A program made the translations under genes and the position numbers. Shown here in pieces: positions 1 through 9,678 of a stretch of 64,000 bases of DNA. Under the pieces are notes generated by a model. The model was not told where the DNA came from. It saw nothing but the letters and a program-made list of their open reading frames with translations, and ran no database searches. Position 1 is the first letter of the stretch, and every line of letters starts with the position of its first letter. The stretch comes from an uncultured Dongia sp. (lineage in GTDB: Bacteria > Pseudomonadota > Alphaproteobacteria > Dongiales > Dongiaceae): contig NZ_CAKZGO010000042.1 in NCBI RefSeq assembly GCF_936916975.1, forward strand, positions 62,001 through 126,000, given 5' to 3'.

Positions 1-2561
1 CCCTCCAGCACGACCAGCAGGATTGAGGTTGTCGAGATAATCAAAAGCAGGTCGTCGCCGTGAAGGGGACCCAGATGAAACATTTCCTGCCCAAGGGGGG
101 TAAATAAGGTCAGGCCGAGCAGGCAGGTGACGCCCAGCAGCACGTAGGCGAGAGCTGCATTGGGACGAACGATCGCTCGTATCAAGGAGGTGCTGAAGGA
201 GCGATTGATCAGAATGAGGGCGACAATCCCAATGACTAGCGATGCAAAGGTCACAGCTCGAACTTCATTCTCGGCCATGCCGCGTTCCAAAGCGAAGAGA
301 TAGATGCCGACGGTGAGCAAGAAGACACTCAGTCCCTGAAGAATGCTCCAGCCGATCACCTGGCGGGAGAAAAGCGTCGCTTCGGGATGGCGCGGCGGCC
401 TGCGCATGACATCCCGCTCATCGACTTCTGACTCGAACGCCAGGGTGCAAACGGGATCAATGACCATTTCGAGAAAAGCGATATGCATTGGGCCGAAGAG
501 GACCGGAAGACCGAATAGCAGGGGTAACAGAGCCAGCCCCGCAATCGGTACATGGACTGCGATGATGAAACTCATCGCCTTGCGGAGATTGTCGTAGATG
601 CGGCGCCCCAGCCGGATCGCTTTGACGATCGACCCGAAGTCGTCATCCAGCAGCACGATCGAGGCAGCTTCGCGTGCCACATCGGTGCCGCGTCCTCCCA
701 TCGCAATACCGATATGGGCAGCCTTCAAGGATGGCGCGTCGTTGACCCCATCGCCCGTCATCGCCACGACTTCGCCGCGCGCTTTGAAGGCATTGACGAT
801 GCGCAATTTCTGTTCGGGGAGAATGCGGGCAAAAACCGGCGCGCCAGCTATCTTCTGCCCTAAGCCGGCTTGATCGAGGGCATCGATTTCGCTGCCAGTG
901 ACGACTTCCGATGCAGCAATACCCGCCTCATTGGCGATGGCGAGAGCGGTCGCCGGATAGTCACCGGTGATCATGACGACCTTGATTCCGGCGGAACGGC
1001 ATTCGGCAACCGCGGCGGGAACGCCGATACGCAGAGGATCGGCCAACCCCACCAGGCCAAGGAACTCAAGGGCGAGGCCGTGCTGGGAGTCCGGCAGGTG
1101 GCCGGCGGACACTTGCCCTCGCGCGACGCCGAGTACGCGCATGCCACTGCGCCCCATATCGTCGACCGACTGCTTGAGCAGAGCAAGATCTTCAGCGCTC
1201 GCGCGGCACAGCCGTGCCACAGCTTCCGGAGCACCCTTCGTTGCCACAAAGCTGAAAGTGGGATCGCCCACCATCTCCCAGGCGTTGGACATGGCCAAGA
1301 GGTCGGGCCGCAAGCCATATTCACGAACGATGTGGTGCCCGGTATCTCGGAGATATAAGGGTTCATGCAATCGGCTGCCGAGGTCGTGGAAAGCCCGCTC
1401 CATCGGATCGAAAGGGATGGGAGCGCTGCCAAGGATGCCGCACTCGACCAGGGGCGTGAAGGACACCGGCGGTGCCGTATCCGGTCTCTCGGACAGTTTG
1501 AAGGCTAGTCCGTTGCCATAGCCGAGACGAAGTTCGGCGATGGTCATGCGGTTCTCGGTGAGGGTCCCGGTCTTGTCGGTGCAAAGAATTGTCGCCGCAC
1601 CCAGCGTTTCGATGGCGGCAGCGCGGCGCGTCAGCACGCGGGCGCGGGAAATCCGCCAGGCACCCATGGCCATGAACACGGTAAGAATGACCGGAAATTC
1701 TTCCGGGATGAGTGACATGCCGATCGCGATCGCGGCCAGAATGCCTTCCAGCCAATTGCCGCGCATCATGCCATAGAGCAGAACCACCAACAGGCTGACG
1801 GCGCCTGCGATGCCTGCGAAAATTCGGACGAGGCGCCGGATCTGGGTCTGGAGCCGTGGTGGTTCCGGCCGCAACGATCGCAATGTTTCGCCGATCTTGC
1901 CGATCTCACTGCGTGGCCCGGTTGCCGACACCGCGCCAAGGCCGCCCCCTCGTACCACCAACGACCCTGAATAGGCGTATGGAAGGTCGTCACCGCCCGG
2001 ACGCCGGCCGGCAATTTGTGAGACTTCGTCCAGTGCTTTCTTGCGAACGGGCGCGGATTCTCCGGTAAGCAGGGATTCATCGACGAGGAGATCATGCGTC
2101 TCGATGAGATCGATATCGGCTGGGACGCGGTCTCCCTCTGATAGAACAACGATATCGCCGCAGACAACTTCGCGCCCTGGAATCCGCCTTCTGACACCGG
2201 CTCGGATCACGAGGGCACGCGGACTGGAGAGCGTTCGTAGAGCATCCAGCACGCGCTCAGTTCTGGCTTCCTGCACGACCGTGATCAAGACGGAAAGCGT
2301 GGCGAAAACCAGAAGCGTCAATGCTTCAGATAGGCTGCCGATTAGAAGATAGATGACCCCGCCACCAAGCAGCAGCGCCAACATCGGCTCCTTGAGGACA
2401 TCGCGAACGATCGCGAAGGCCGAGCGCTGGCCTGCGCGCGGCAGTTCGTTATAGCCGTCCTGTTTCAGGCGCATCTGGGCGTCGTCTTCGCTGAGGCCCA
2501 AAGGTCCCTGCGTCGAATTGGCGCCGGCTAGTTTGGTATCTGGCAAGTTGCCGTCAGACAA
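1..2561 (-). CDS. P2-type cation-transporting P-type ATPase (partial, C-terminus beyond window)
   Basis: An inner-membrane ATP-driven cation pump related to the calcium/SERCA-like P2 class. Seen: an N-terminal cation-ATPase segment, TGES of the actuator domain, PEEFP in the M4 ion-binding helix, the phosphorylation motif DKTGTLT (about 1570-1590), the hinge TGDGVND and C-terminal membrane segments running off the window. There is no CPC motif and no N-terminal metal-binding CxxC, so it is not a copper or zinc P1B pump. The start is TTG at 2561, with AGGAGG (2572-2577 on the complement) ten bases upstream. It is divergent from fixL. P-type ATPases of this sort are often found in hypoxia gene clusters; the transported ion cannot be told from the sequence. 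Confidence 0.85.
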   Translation of the reverse strand, partial: MSDGNLPDTKLAGANSTQGPLGLSEDDAQMRLKQDGYNELPRAGQRSAFAIVRDVLKEPMLALLLGGGVIYLLIGSLSEALTLLVFATLSVLITVVQEARTERVLDALRTLSSPRALVIRAGVRRRIPGREVVCGDIVVLSEGDRVPADIDLIETHDLLVDESLLTGESAPVRKKALDEVSQIAGRRPGGDDLPYAYSGSLVVRGGGLGAVSATGPRSEIGKIGETLRSLRPEPPRLQTQIRRLVRIFAGIAGAVSLLVVLLYGMMRGNWLEGILAAIAIGMSLIPEEFPVILTVFMAMGAWRISRARVLTRRAAAIETLGAATILCTDKTGTLTENRMTIAELRLGYGNGLAFKLSERPDTAPPVSFTPLVECGILGSAPIPFDPMERAFHDLGSRLHEPLYLRDTGHHIVREYGLRPDLLAMSNAWEMVGDPTFSFVATKGAPEAVARLCRASAEDLALLKQSVDDMGRSGMRVLGVARGQVSAGHLPDSQHGLALEFLGLVGLADPLRIGVPAAVAECRSAGIKVVMITGDYPATALAIANEAGIAASEVVTGSEIDALDQAGLGQKIAGAPVFARILPEQKLRIVNAFKARGEVVAMTGDGVNDAPSLKAAHIGIAMGGRGTDVAREAASIVLLDDDFGSIVKAIRLGRRIYDNLRKAMSFIIAVHVPIAGLALLPLLFGLPVLFGPMHIAFLEMVIDPVCTLAFESEVDERDVMRRPPRHPEATLFSRQVIGWSILQGLSVFLLTVGIYLFALERGMAENEVRAVTFASLVIGIVALILINRSFSTSLIRAIVRPNAALAYVLLGVTCLLGLTLFTPLGQEMFHLGPLHGDDLLLIISTTSILLVVLE

Positions 2562-2719
2562 TTTCGCTATGCCTCCTCTTTAAGAGTGTCGCATTGCCAG
2601 GGCGCATTCAACGATAGCAGGACTGCCATCTTGCAGCCGCGCAGCCGGCAAAGTGGCCTGTCAGCAAGCGCCTTTCCCGTCGGTGCAATCTATACTAACA
2701 TTGACGATTGGGGGTATCG

Positions 2720-3883
2720 ATGGCGAATGAAAAAGAACCGGCACACACAGATGAATTGTTGCGCGAGCGGGAAGCGCGGCTGCAGTCGATTCTGGAGACG
2801 GCACCGGACGCAATTCTGGTCATAAATGAAGCCGGCTCGATTGAATCTTTCAGCCCGGCGGCGGAACGGCTGTTCGGCTATGCGGCTCGAGAAGTCGTTG
2901 GCAGGAATGTCCACATTCTCATGCCGTCGCCCTATCATGAGCGGCATGACAGCTATATTCGCAACTATCTTGAAACCGGTGAGCGGCGCATCATCGGCAT
3001 CGGTCGCGTCGTGGTCGGTCAGCGTAAGGACGGCAGTGCATTCCCAATCGAGCTCTCGGTTGGCGAGGCGATTATCGGTGGGAAGCGGCATTTCACGGGA
3101 TTCATCCGCGATCTTTCGGAACGACAACTGACGGAGAACCGTCTCCACGAGCTGCAAATGGAATTGCTGCATGTCTCGCGGCTCAGCGACGTCGGGCAAA
3201 TGGCGGCAACCCTGGCGCACGAACTTAACCAGCCGCTGGCGGCGATCATCAATTATGTCCAGGCAACGCGGCGTATGCTGCAAGCCGAAATGTCACATGT
3301 CTCGCCCAAAGTGACGGAGGCGATGGACAAAGCGGTGGCGCAAGCGGCCCGCGCCGGAGAGATCATCCGTCATCTGCGAAGCTTTATTCGGCGTGGTGAA
3401 ACTGAACGGCAAATCGAAGAACTGAATAACGTCGTTGAAGAGGCCACGGCCCTGGCACTGGTCGGCGCCAAGGAGAGTGGCGTCAATGTCCGCTGGGTGC
3501 TCGGCACCGAGCCCATGCCGGTGTTGATTGATAAGGTGCAAATCCAGCAGGTTGTCTTCAACCTGATCCGCAATGGCGTTGAGGCAATGGCGGATCATCC
3601 GATACCCCGTGATCTCGTCGTGGCGACAGCATTGGTCGAAATGGATACGGCGCAGATCGCGATCAGTGATTCCGGGCCCGGCCTAGCTCCCAACGTGCAG
3701 GCGCAGCTGTTCCAGCCTTTTGTCACGACCAAGGAACGGGGTATGGGATTGGGCCTGTCCATATGCAAGACCATCATAGATTCACATTCGGGACGCCTGT
3801 GGGCCGACCCGAATGTGAAGCGCGGGGCGACGTTCTATATTGCGTTGCCGATCGCTCGTGAGGGCGAAGGAAAGGCGATATGA
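2720..3883 (+). CDS. fixL: Oxygen-sensing histidine kinase FixL
   Basis: Haem-PAS sensor kinase that phosphorylates FixJ when oxygen falls. One PAS domain lies at residues 20-130. His76 in RHDSYI aligns with the haem-ligating His200 of Bradyrhizobium FixL, and Arg96 in GIGR with the oxygen-sensing Arg220. The HisKA phospho-acceptor is His167 (LAHELNQP), followed by an HATPase_c domain with N and G boxes. No membrane segment is visible, so the protein should be cytoplasmic, as in Bradyrhizobium and unlike Sinorhizobium. ATG 2720 follows GGGGG at 2710-2714; an in-frame TTG at 2708 is less likely. The stop overlaps fixJ by ATGA, so translation is probably coupled. Confidence 0.93.
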   Translation: MANEKEPAHTDELLREREARLQSILETAPDAILVINEAGSIESFSPAAERLFGYAAREVVGRNVHILMPSPYHERHDSYIRNYLETGERRIIGIGRVVVGQRKDGSAFPIELSVGEAIIGGKRHFTGFIRDLSERQLTENRLHELQMELLHVSRLSDVGQMAATLAHELNQPLAAIINYVQATRRMLQAEMSHVSPKVTEAMDKAVAQAARAGEIIRHLRSFIRRGETERQIEELNNVVEEATALALVGAKESGVNVRWVLGTEPMPVLIDKVQIQQVVFNLIRNGVEAMADHPIPRDLVVATALVEMDTAQIAISDSGPGLAPNVQAQLFQPFVTTKERGMGLGLSICKTIIDSHSGRLWADPNVKRGATFYIALPIAREGEGKAI

Positions 3884-4491
3884 CACTGATCTATGTGGTC
3901 GATGACGACGACGCGGTGCGGGATTCTTTAGCAATCCTGCTGGAATCGGCGGGCCTCGAGGTTGAGACTTTTGCAGCGGCGCAGCCGGCGCTTGACCGAT
4001 GCCGAGAGAAGACACCTGATTGTGTTGTCACGGATGTGCGCATGCCGGGGATGGATGGTATGGCGCTGTTCGGCGCTCTGACCGCCGCTAAGATCGCCGT
4101 GCCGGTTGTCATCATGACCGGGCACGGAGAAGTTCCGCTGGCTGTCAGCGCGATGAAGGCGGGCGTTGCCGACTTCGTCGAGAAGCCCTTCACCGACGAG
4201 AGTATGCTGGCGAGTATCGCAGAGGCGATGCGAAACGGCCAAGAACGGCACAAGCCACGCCTGGCTGACACAGAACTGTTGGCGCGGTTGGAGAGCCTTA
4301 CTGCGCGTGAACGTGAAGTCTTCGATCTACTCGTTATGGGCGACGCAAACAAGATCATCGCCCATGCGCTCGACATTAGTGTGAGGACGGTCGAGATACA
4401 TCGTGCTCGGGTCATGGAAAAAACCCGAGCCAAGAGCCTGCCGGAACTGGTCCGTCTTGCCATGGAACTCGGCGTCCTTAAGTCGAGCTAG
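3880..4491 (+). CDS. fixJ: Two-component response regulator FixJ
   Basis: Transcription activator partner of FixL. A receiver domain covers residues 1-120, with the acidic cluster VDDDD, the phospho-acceptor Asp52 in VVTDVRMPGMDG, Thr in the IMTGHG segment and Lys in VEKPF. A LuxR/GerE HTH lies at about 140-200 (LTAREREVFDLLVMG, then VRTVEIHRARVMEK). At 203 residues it has the usual FixJ length. It shares ATGA with fixL. Its 3' end overlaps the convergent acyl-CoA synthetase gene by 14 bases. By family knowledge its main target is fixK, and a FixK-type gene lies 3 kb downstream. Confidence 0.94.
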   Translation: MTLIYVVDDDDAVRDSLAILLESAGLEVETFAAAQPALDRCREKTPDCVVTDVRMPGMDGMALFGALTAAKIAVPVVIMTGHGEVPLAVSAMKAGVADFVEKPFTDESMLASIAEAMRNGQERHKPRLADTELLARLESLTAREREVFDLLVMGDANKIIAHALDISVRTVEIHRARVMEKTRAKSLPELVRLAMELGVLKSS

Positions 4492-7201
4492 GGAAAACAA
4501 GGCTCTTTCTGCTGGCTGATTCCTCTCGCGCAGCCAGGCTCTTGTTGACCTGAACGACGCCTGGCATTTCTGCATCGCGTTCCTCCGTGAAGCCAAGCTT
4601 GCGGCAGATGGCGAGCATGACCCCGTTGTGGGCGAGTACGGAGCCAGAAATACTTGTCAGCCCGACCGTGCGGGCATATGCGATGATCCGTTCCATCAAC
4701 CGGCTGCCGAGGCCTTGGCCAGCCAAATCGTCGCGTACGATGATGGCAAATTCAGCCGTGACCCGGTCCGGATCCATGAGGATGCGGACATCGGCATAAA
4801 TCTGCGGGTGCAGCTCGGTGGGGAGATCGGTGAGTACGAGCGCCATCTCGCGGTCGTAATCGATCTGGGTAAGGCCAGCCACCATCTGGTGCGTGGGATC
4901 GGCGAGAGGCCGGAAGAAACGTGATTCGACAGTTTCCGACGACAGAAGCTTGAAGGCTGCGAGGATGGCTGGCTCGTCTTCCGGGCGTATCGGCCGCAGC
5001 AGGAGTGTGCGGCCGTCCGCCAGCGTCATCTCCTCCTCCAGTTCCCGCGGATAAGGCTTAATGGCGAGGCGCGCGGTGGGTGCTGCCGTCGTCGCCCTCA
5101 CGCGGATGCGCGCATCAAGTGCTAGAACAGAGCTGGTGCCGGCGAGCAGCGGATTGATATCAAGCTCGACGATCTCTGCAAAATCAACGATCAGCTGCGA
5201 CACCCTGACGATGGCAAGCGTGATGCCGGCAAGATCCGCGGCCGGTCGATCGCGATAGCCCTTCAGCAGTTTTGCGATCCTGGTTTCGGCGACCAGTTCC
5301 TGCGCCAGCTTGAGGTTGAGCGGCGGCAGGCCCAAGGCCCGATCCGCCGTTACCTCGACCGAGGTACCGCCTTGACCAAACATGATCACCGGACCGAATT
5401 GTGGGTCGACCACGGCGCCGACAATGAGCTCATGGCCGGCGCTGCGGTCGATCATCGGCGAAACGGTGAAGCCGTCAATCCGCGCATCTGGTCTTGCTTG
5501 CCGCACATCCTGCAGCATCCGGGCCGCAGCGAGTTCAACCGCCTCGCCTGAGCGCAGATCGAGGACGACACCACCGACATCGGATTTATGGGTGATGTCC
5601 GGGGATAGAAGCTTGAGGACGACGGGGCCGGAGATCTTTGCCGACGCCGCGCGAGCTTCGGCCGGCGACCGGACGATGTGGTCCGTGACCGTATTGATGC
5701 CATAAGCGCGCAGAAGGGCCGATGATTCCGGTGCCGTCAGGAAGTCTCGTCCGTCGTGCAGGGCCTGATCGATGATGCGCCGCGCTTCGGCTCGCTGCGG
5801 TACGAAATCGACTGGCAGGGAGGGCGGCGTTTCAGCGAGCAGGATGCGGTTGCGCTGGTAACGGACCATATGCATGAAGGCCCTGACAGCTTGTTCCGGC
5901 GTGCCATAGCTGGCAATCGAACTGGCTGCGAACCTGGCACGGGCGTCACGCGAGGTGAACTCGCCGATCCAGGCCGCAAGCAGCGGTTTGGCGCGGCCGG
6001 CGAGGCCGGCAATGACGGCATCTGCCGCGGCGATACTGGAGGTGAGCGCCGTTGGGCTGTTCAACACCAGCAAGGCATCCGAGTCAGGATCTTCCGCCAG
6101 GATATCAATGGCAGCGCGGTAGCGCGCAGCATCGGCATCGCCAATGATGTCGACCGGATTCTGCCGCGACCAGCCCCTGGGCAGCACCTGATCGAGTCTT
6201 GCCATCGTTACCGGGTTGAGCGGTGCGAGCTTTCCACCTTGTCCGATCAGCGCGTCGGCAGCGAGGATTCCGGCACCGCCGCCATTGGTGACGATTGTCA
6301 GGCGGTCGCCCTTGGCCGGACCAGTCAGTGCCAATGTTTCCATGGCCGCGAACAATTCGTCGAGATCGTCGACCCGTAAGATACCCGCGCGCCGAAAGAC
6401 CGCGTCATAGACCGCGTCGCTGCCGGCCAGGGCCCCGGTATGAGAGGCCACGGCTTGGGCCGTCTCGCCATGGCGTCCCGATTTGATGATGATGACCGGC
6501 TTCAACCGTGCCGCGCGCCTTGCGGCCGAGACGAATTTGCGCGGATTGGTGATCGCTTCGGCATAGATCAGAATGGCATTTGTGCCGGCGTCACCGGCGA
6601 GATAGTCGAGCATGTCGCCGAAATCGACATCCAGCATCTCACCCATCGAGACAAGATGCGAAAAGCCGATCCCGCGAGCGGTCGCCCAGTCGAGGGCGGA
6701 GGTGAGGATGGCGCCGGACTGGGCGAGGAAGGCAATTGATCCCGGCCTTGGCTGCAGATGCGCAAAGCTGGCGTTGAGGCCGACCTCGGGCATCAGGATC
6801 CCGAGGCAATTCGGCCCGACGAGGCGCAGCAGATGCGGCTTTGCCGCCTGCAGCATCTGGGCCTTCAGGGTGGCGCCATCGGTCCCTCCGAAGCCAGCAC
6901 TGATGACGACGGCAGCCCGGGTACCACGCGCGGCAAGATCGCGGATCAGGGCGGGCAGGGTTGCGGCCGGCGTTGCGATCACGGCGAGGTCGGGGGCCGT
7001 CGCGAGGGCGCTGACGGTGGCGACACAGGGCCGCCCCAGTACGGTCGCATATTTTGGGTTGATCATCGCGATCTCGCCGCGAAAGTCGCTGCCCAGGATG
7101 TTGCCGGCGACGACGTGACCCAGTGCGCCGGGGCGGTCGCTGGCACCGATGATCGCGACTGAGCGTGGGCGAAACAGCTTGTCGAGGTTACGAATCGTCA
7201 A
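4478..7201 (-). CDS. Acetyl-CoA synthetase (ADP-forming)-like protein fused to GNAT acetyltransferase (Pat/PatZ type)
   Basis: A 907-residue fusion resembling the protein lysine acetyltransferases Pat/YfiQ. In order: a CoA-binding Rossmann domain (about 1-130; VAIIGASDRPGALG), succinyl-CoA-ligase-like domains (about 150-460), an ATP-grasp domain (about 480-700; PVVLKLLSPDITHKSDVGGV) and a C-terminal GNAT domain (about 730-890; ADGRTLLLRPIRPEDEPAI, then LAGQGLGSRLME). In relatives the synthetase part senses acetyl-CoA and the GNAT part acetylates targets such as Acs. The start is probably TTG 7201, since the nearest upstream ATG runs into a stop. Its position between FixJ and FixK suggests oxygen-linked control of carbon flow, which is an inference. 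Confidence 0.85.
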   Translation of the reverse strand: MTIRNLDKLFRPRSVAIIGASDRPGALGHVVAGNILGSDFRGEIAMINPKYATVLGRPCVATVSALATAPDLAVIATPAATLPALIRDLAARGTRAAVVISAGFGGTDGATLKAQMLQAAKPHLLRLVGPNCLGILMPEVGLNASFAHLQPRPGSIAFLAQSGAILTSALDWATARGIGFSHLVSMGEMLDVDFGDMLDYLAGDAGTNAILIYAEAITNPRKFVSAARRAARLKPVIIIKSGRHGETAQAVASHTGALAGSDAVYDAVFRRAGILRVDDLDELFAAMETLALTGPAKGDRLTIVTNGGGAGILAADALIGQGGKLAPLNPVTMARLDQVLPRGWSRQNPVDIIGDADAARYRAAIDILAEDPDSDALLVLNSPTALTSSIAAADAVIAGLAGRAKPLLAAWIGEFTSRDARARFAASSIASYGTPEQAVRAFMHMVRYQRNRILLAETPPSLPVDFVPQRAEARRIIDQALHDGRDFLTAPESSALLRAYGINTVTDHIVRSPAEARAASAKISGPVVLKLLSPDITHKSDVGGVVLDLRSGEAVELAAARMLQDVRQARPDARIDGFTVSPMIDRSAGHELIVGAVVDPQFGPVIMFGQGGTSVEVTADRALGLPPLNLKLAQELVAETRIAKLLKGYRDRPAADLAGITLAIVRVSQLIVDFAEIVELDINPLLAGTSSVLALDARIRVRATTAAPTARLAIKPYPRELEEEMTLADGRTLLLRPIRPEDEPAILAAFKLLSSETVESRFFRPLADPTHQMVAGLTQIDYDREMALVLTDLPTELHPQIYADVRILMDPDRVTAEFAIIVRDDLAGQGLGSRLMERIIAYARTVGLTSISGSVLAHNGVMLAICRKLGFTEERDAEMPGVVQVNKSLAAREESASRKSLVFPSST

Positions 7202-7317
7202 GGATCGTGCGTCCTATGTCATGTGGCCGAACCAGGAGTTACCAGCATGTTGCGGCCAAGGGACGCCAGTGTCCAATCCTGCCAGCCAATCCTACCGATC
7301 GTCGATCTAGTTCGTGC

Positions 7318-8118
7318 TCATGATGCCAGCCGCAGATCGCCACGGCGACCCGTCGCCTGATCAAGTTCTGTCGACAGATCGACGCCAGCGGCTGCGGCGA
7401 GGCGCTTCAGGTCGAGAATCTCCAGTTTTTGCCCGCGCAGGATGACGATACGTTCCTTGCGCATCAAGGAAAGCGCGCGGCAGACCGTCTCGCTGGTGAG
7501 GCCGAGTGCATCGGCGATATGCGGCAGCATCAGCGGCAGCACCATGGTGCCCTGTCGCAAGACCGGTGTTTGACCATGGGCGCGCATGACCAGTTCGAGC
7601 AGGAGATGGGCAACGCGCTCCTTGGCAGTCCGGCGGCCGACGCTGGTGAGATGCTCAAAGGCGCGCGCCTCGGCATCGGCCATGATCTCCAGCAAACGGA
7701 AGCCCAAGGTAGGTATATCGCGCATCAGATCGAACAGCCGCTCGCGGGTGAAAACGGTGAAGGTGCAGGAAGTAAGCGTTTCGAGGCTATGCGACATGGT
7801 GCCGGAGCCGGGCAGGCCGAACACGACGCCAGGCACGGCGAAGTCGAGAATCTGGCGGCGGCCATCTTCCAGGATCTGGTGGCGGAAGGCCCAGCCATCG
7901 AGCAGCAGATAGATATTCCGGCAATCATCCCCTTGATAATAAAGAGATTCGCCGGCCTCCAGAGTGCAGAAGGTCGAGCGCGCAGCATTTATACGCAGCA
8001 TGTCCTGCGGCGTGAGGCCGAGGGCGAGCAAGGTCGGCAATGCCTGAAAGGTTGCCGGCATGATGTCGAAGCGCGGATCTGCATCCTGAGTTTTTGTGAG
8101 GCTGACGGCTGTAGGCAT
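7318..8118 (-). CDS. fixK: Crp/Fnr-family transcriptional regulator, FixK type
   Basis: A 266-residue regulator with a cyclic-nucleotide-binding-like beta-roll (about 30-150) and a Crp-type winged helix at the C-terminus. The recognition helix LTSETVCRALSLM carries the E-x3-R arrangement that reads TTGAT half-sites. The N-terminal cysteine cluster that holds the Fe-S centre in Fnr is absent, so it should not sense oxygen directly. This fits FixK, which is transcribed through FixLJ. ATG 8118 was chosen because GGGGGA lies 6-11 bases upstream; an in-frame extension to 8184 lacks such support. A perfect FixK/FNR box at 8281-8294 suggests autoregulation. It could also be called a generic Dnr/Nnr-type regulator. 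Confidence 0.85.
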   Translation of the reverse strand: MPTAVSLTKTQDADPRFDIMPATFQALPTLLALGLTPQDMLRINAARSTFCTLEAGESLYYQGDDCRNIYLLLDGWAFRHQILEDGRRQILDFAVPGVVFGLPGSGTMSHSLETLTSCTFTVFTRERLFDLMRDIPTLGFRLLEIMADAEARAFEHLTSVGRRTAKERVAHLLLELVMRAHGQTPVLRQGTMVLPLMLPHIADALGLTSETVCRALSLMRKERIVILRGQKLEILDLKRLAAAAGVDLSTELDQATGRRGDLRLAS

Positions 8119-8252
8119 TGAGTCCCCCTGCGGCGATGCCCGGATCCTTGCACCGGGCACGAGCAATCTAGGGACAAGCGGCATCGCCGGCCAAGTCAGG
8201 GAACCTACCTAAGGGGTTCTACGTATTGCGACAGCTCGACGCATGGCGATCC

Positions 8253-8294
8253 ATTGTTGCAGTTCCCACCGTGCGGGGCCTTGATGTCAATCAA
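8253..8294 (-). promoter_or_regulatory. FNR/FixK box and -10 element upstream of fixK
   Basis: A perfect anaerobox TTGATGTCAATCAA lies at 8281-8294. For a class-II promoter read on the minus strand, with the box centred at -41.5, the -10 should fall near 8253-8258. The complement there reads AACAAT, four of six matches to TATAAT. The site is between the stop of the metallo-hydrolase (8303) and fixK (8118), leaving a leader of roughly 130 bases. This points to FixK or FNR control of fixK itself. Confidence 0.75.
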
Positions 8295-8302
8295 CTCAAC
8301 TG

Positions 8303-9667
8303 TCAGGCCAGCGTGGCGCGCTGCATGTGTTCGGGCACCACGCAGTTCCAGCCCAGCTCCTCGACGATGCGATGGCGCAAAGCGTCTGACGCGGTGGGTT
8401 CGCCATGCGTGATGAACGTGACGCGGGGCGGCTGCTTGAAGCCATGTAGCCAGCGCAGAATGCCGTCGACATCGGCATGTGCCGACAGCATCGAGAGGTT
8501 CTCCACCTGCGCCTTCACGGGGAAGTAGCTGCCGTGGATTTTGACGCTCTCGGCGCCGGCGATCATGGCGGCGCCACGAGTGCCGGCGGCCTGGAAGCCA
8601 GCAAACAGGATCGTGCTGTTGGGGTCGGTGACATAATGCTTGATATGATGCAGGACACGGCCACCGGTCGCCATGCCGCTCGCGGAGATGATGATTTTTG
8701 GCATCGGTTCGACCGTCAGTGCCTTCGATTCTGTCGGGGTGCGCACGATATGCGCGATCGCAAAGGCAGCGCGGCATTCTTCGGCCGACAGGCGATGATC
8801 CTCGGGATGCGCGGTCAGCAAATCCGTGGCATCGGTCGCCATGGGGCTGTCGAGGAACACCGGCACATTGCCAAGGCGCCCGGACTTCCGCAGGCGGCTG
8901 AGATGATAAAGCAGGGTTTGCGCCCGACCGATGGCAAAAGCCGGTACGACGATGGTGCCGCCTCGCTCGACCGTGCGTTTGACGATTTGCAACAGAGCCG
9001 CTTCCGGGTCGACCGCATCGTGTTTGCGATTGCCATAGGTCGATTCGACAATCAGATAGTCCGCCGTGTCGATCAGTTCCGGATCGACCATCATCGGGTC
9101 GCCGAATTGGCCCAGGTCGCCGGAAAAGACCAGTTTCAACCCTTCGAAATCGCATTCAACGATTGATGCGCCAAGGATGTGCCCGGCGCGTCGTAACGTA
9201 ATGGTGACCCCTGGCGCGACTTCGTGCTTCTGGCCGAAGGGAACAGAGACGAACCGTTCCAATGCCTTGGCGGCATCGTCGGCGGTATAGAGCGGCAGCG
9301 CAGGACTGTGCTTGGAGAAGCGGTGCTTGTTGGCGAATTCCGCGTCCCGCTCCTGCAGCATGCCGCTATCGGGCAGGATGATACCTGATACTTCCTGCGT
9401 GCCGTGGGAGGCGAAGACCTGGCCCGTGAACCCATCGCGCACCAGCGCCGGCAGATAGCCGGCGTGATCGAGATGGGCATGGGTGAGGATGACGGCGCTG
9501 ATCGAACTGGGGGGAATCGGGAATTTCACCCAATTGCGCAGGCGCAGTTGCTTCAGACCCTGGAACAGGCCGCAATCGACCAGCACGCGCCGCCCGGCGG
9601 AACTGAGGAGGTATTTCGAGCCAGTGACGGTGCCGGCGCCGCCGAGAAAGGTAATCTTGCGGGTCAT
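8303..9667 (-). CDS. MBL-fold metallo-hydrolase with beta-CASP and RNA-specificity domains
   Basis: A 454-residue protein of the CPSF/RNase J-like branch. The zinc motif HAHLDH is at residues 63-68, near the N-terminal LGGAGTVTGSKYL. A beta-CASP segment follows (about 190-330) and then the C-terminal motif THGEP of the RNA-metabolising MBL domain. Family members are RNA nucleases or of unknown substrate. Homologues are commonly found in FNR/FixK-regulated clusters with universal stress proteins. ATG 9667 lies 11 bases after the stop of the SafE-like gene, so the two are probably co-transcribed from the promoter region near 10.5 kb. The N-terminal beta-lactamase fold does not imply antibiotic resistance. 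Confidence 0.85.
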   Translation of the reverse strand: MTRKITFLGGAGTVTGSKYLLSSAGRRVLVDCGLFQGLKQLRLRNWVKFPIPPSSISAVILTHAHLDHAGYLPALVRDGFTGQVFASHGTQEVSGIILPDSGMLQERDAEFANKHRFSKHSPALPLYTADDAAKALERFVSVPFGQKHEVAPGVTITLRRAGHILGASIVECDFEGLKLVFSGDLGQFGDPMMVDPELIDTADYLIVESTYGNRKHDAVDPEAALLQIVKRTVERGGTIVVPAFAIGRAQTLLYHLSRLRKSGRLGNVPVFLDSPMATDATDLLTAHPEDHRLSAEECRAAFAIAHIVRTPTESKALTVEPMPKIIISASGMATGGRVLHHIKHYVTDPNSTILFAGFQAAGTRGAAMIAGAESVKIHGSYFPVKAQVENLSMLSAHADVDGILRWLHGFKQPPRVTFITHGEPTASDALRHRIVEELGWNCVVPEHMQRATLA

Positions 9668-9678
9668 GTCGGTTGCTT

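Noticed and set aside
1-2561. The first P-type ATPase as a copper or zinc exporter
   Set aside because: It has PEEFP instead of CPC in M4 and lacks an N-terminal CxxC domain.
8303-9667. A beta-lactamase or resistance gene
   Set aside because: The MBL motif is joined to beta-CASP and RNA-specificity domains, so it belongs to the RNA-processing/RNase J-like branch.
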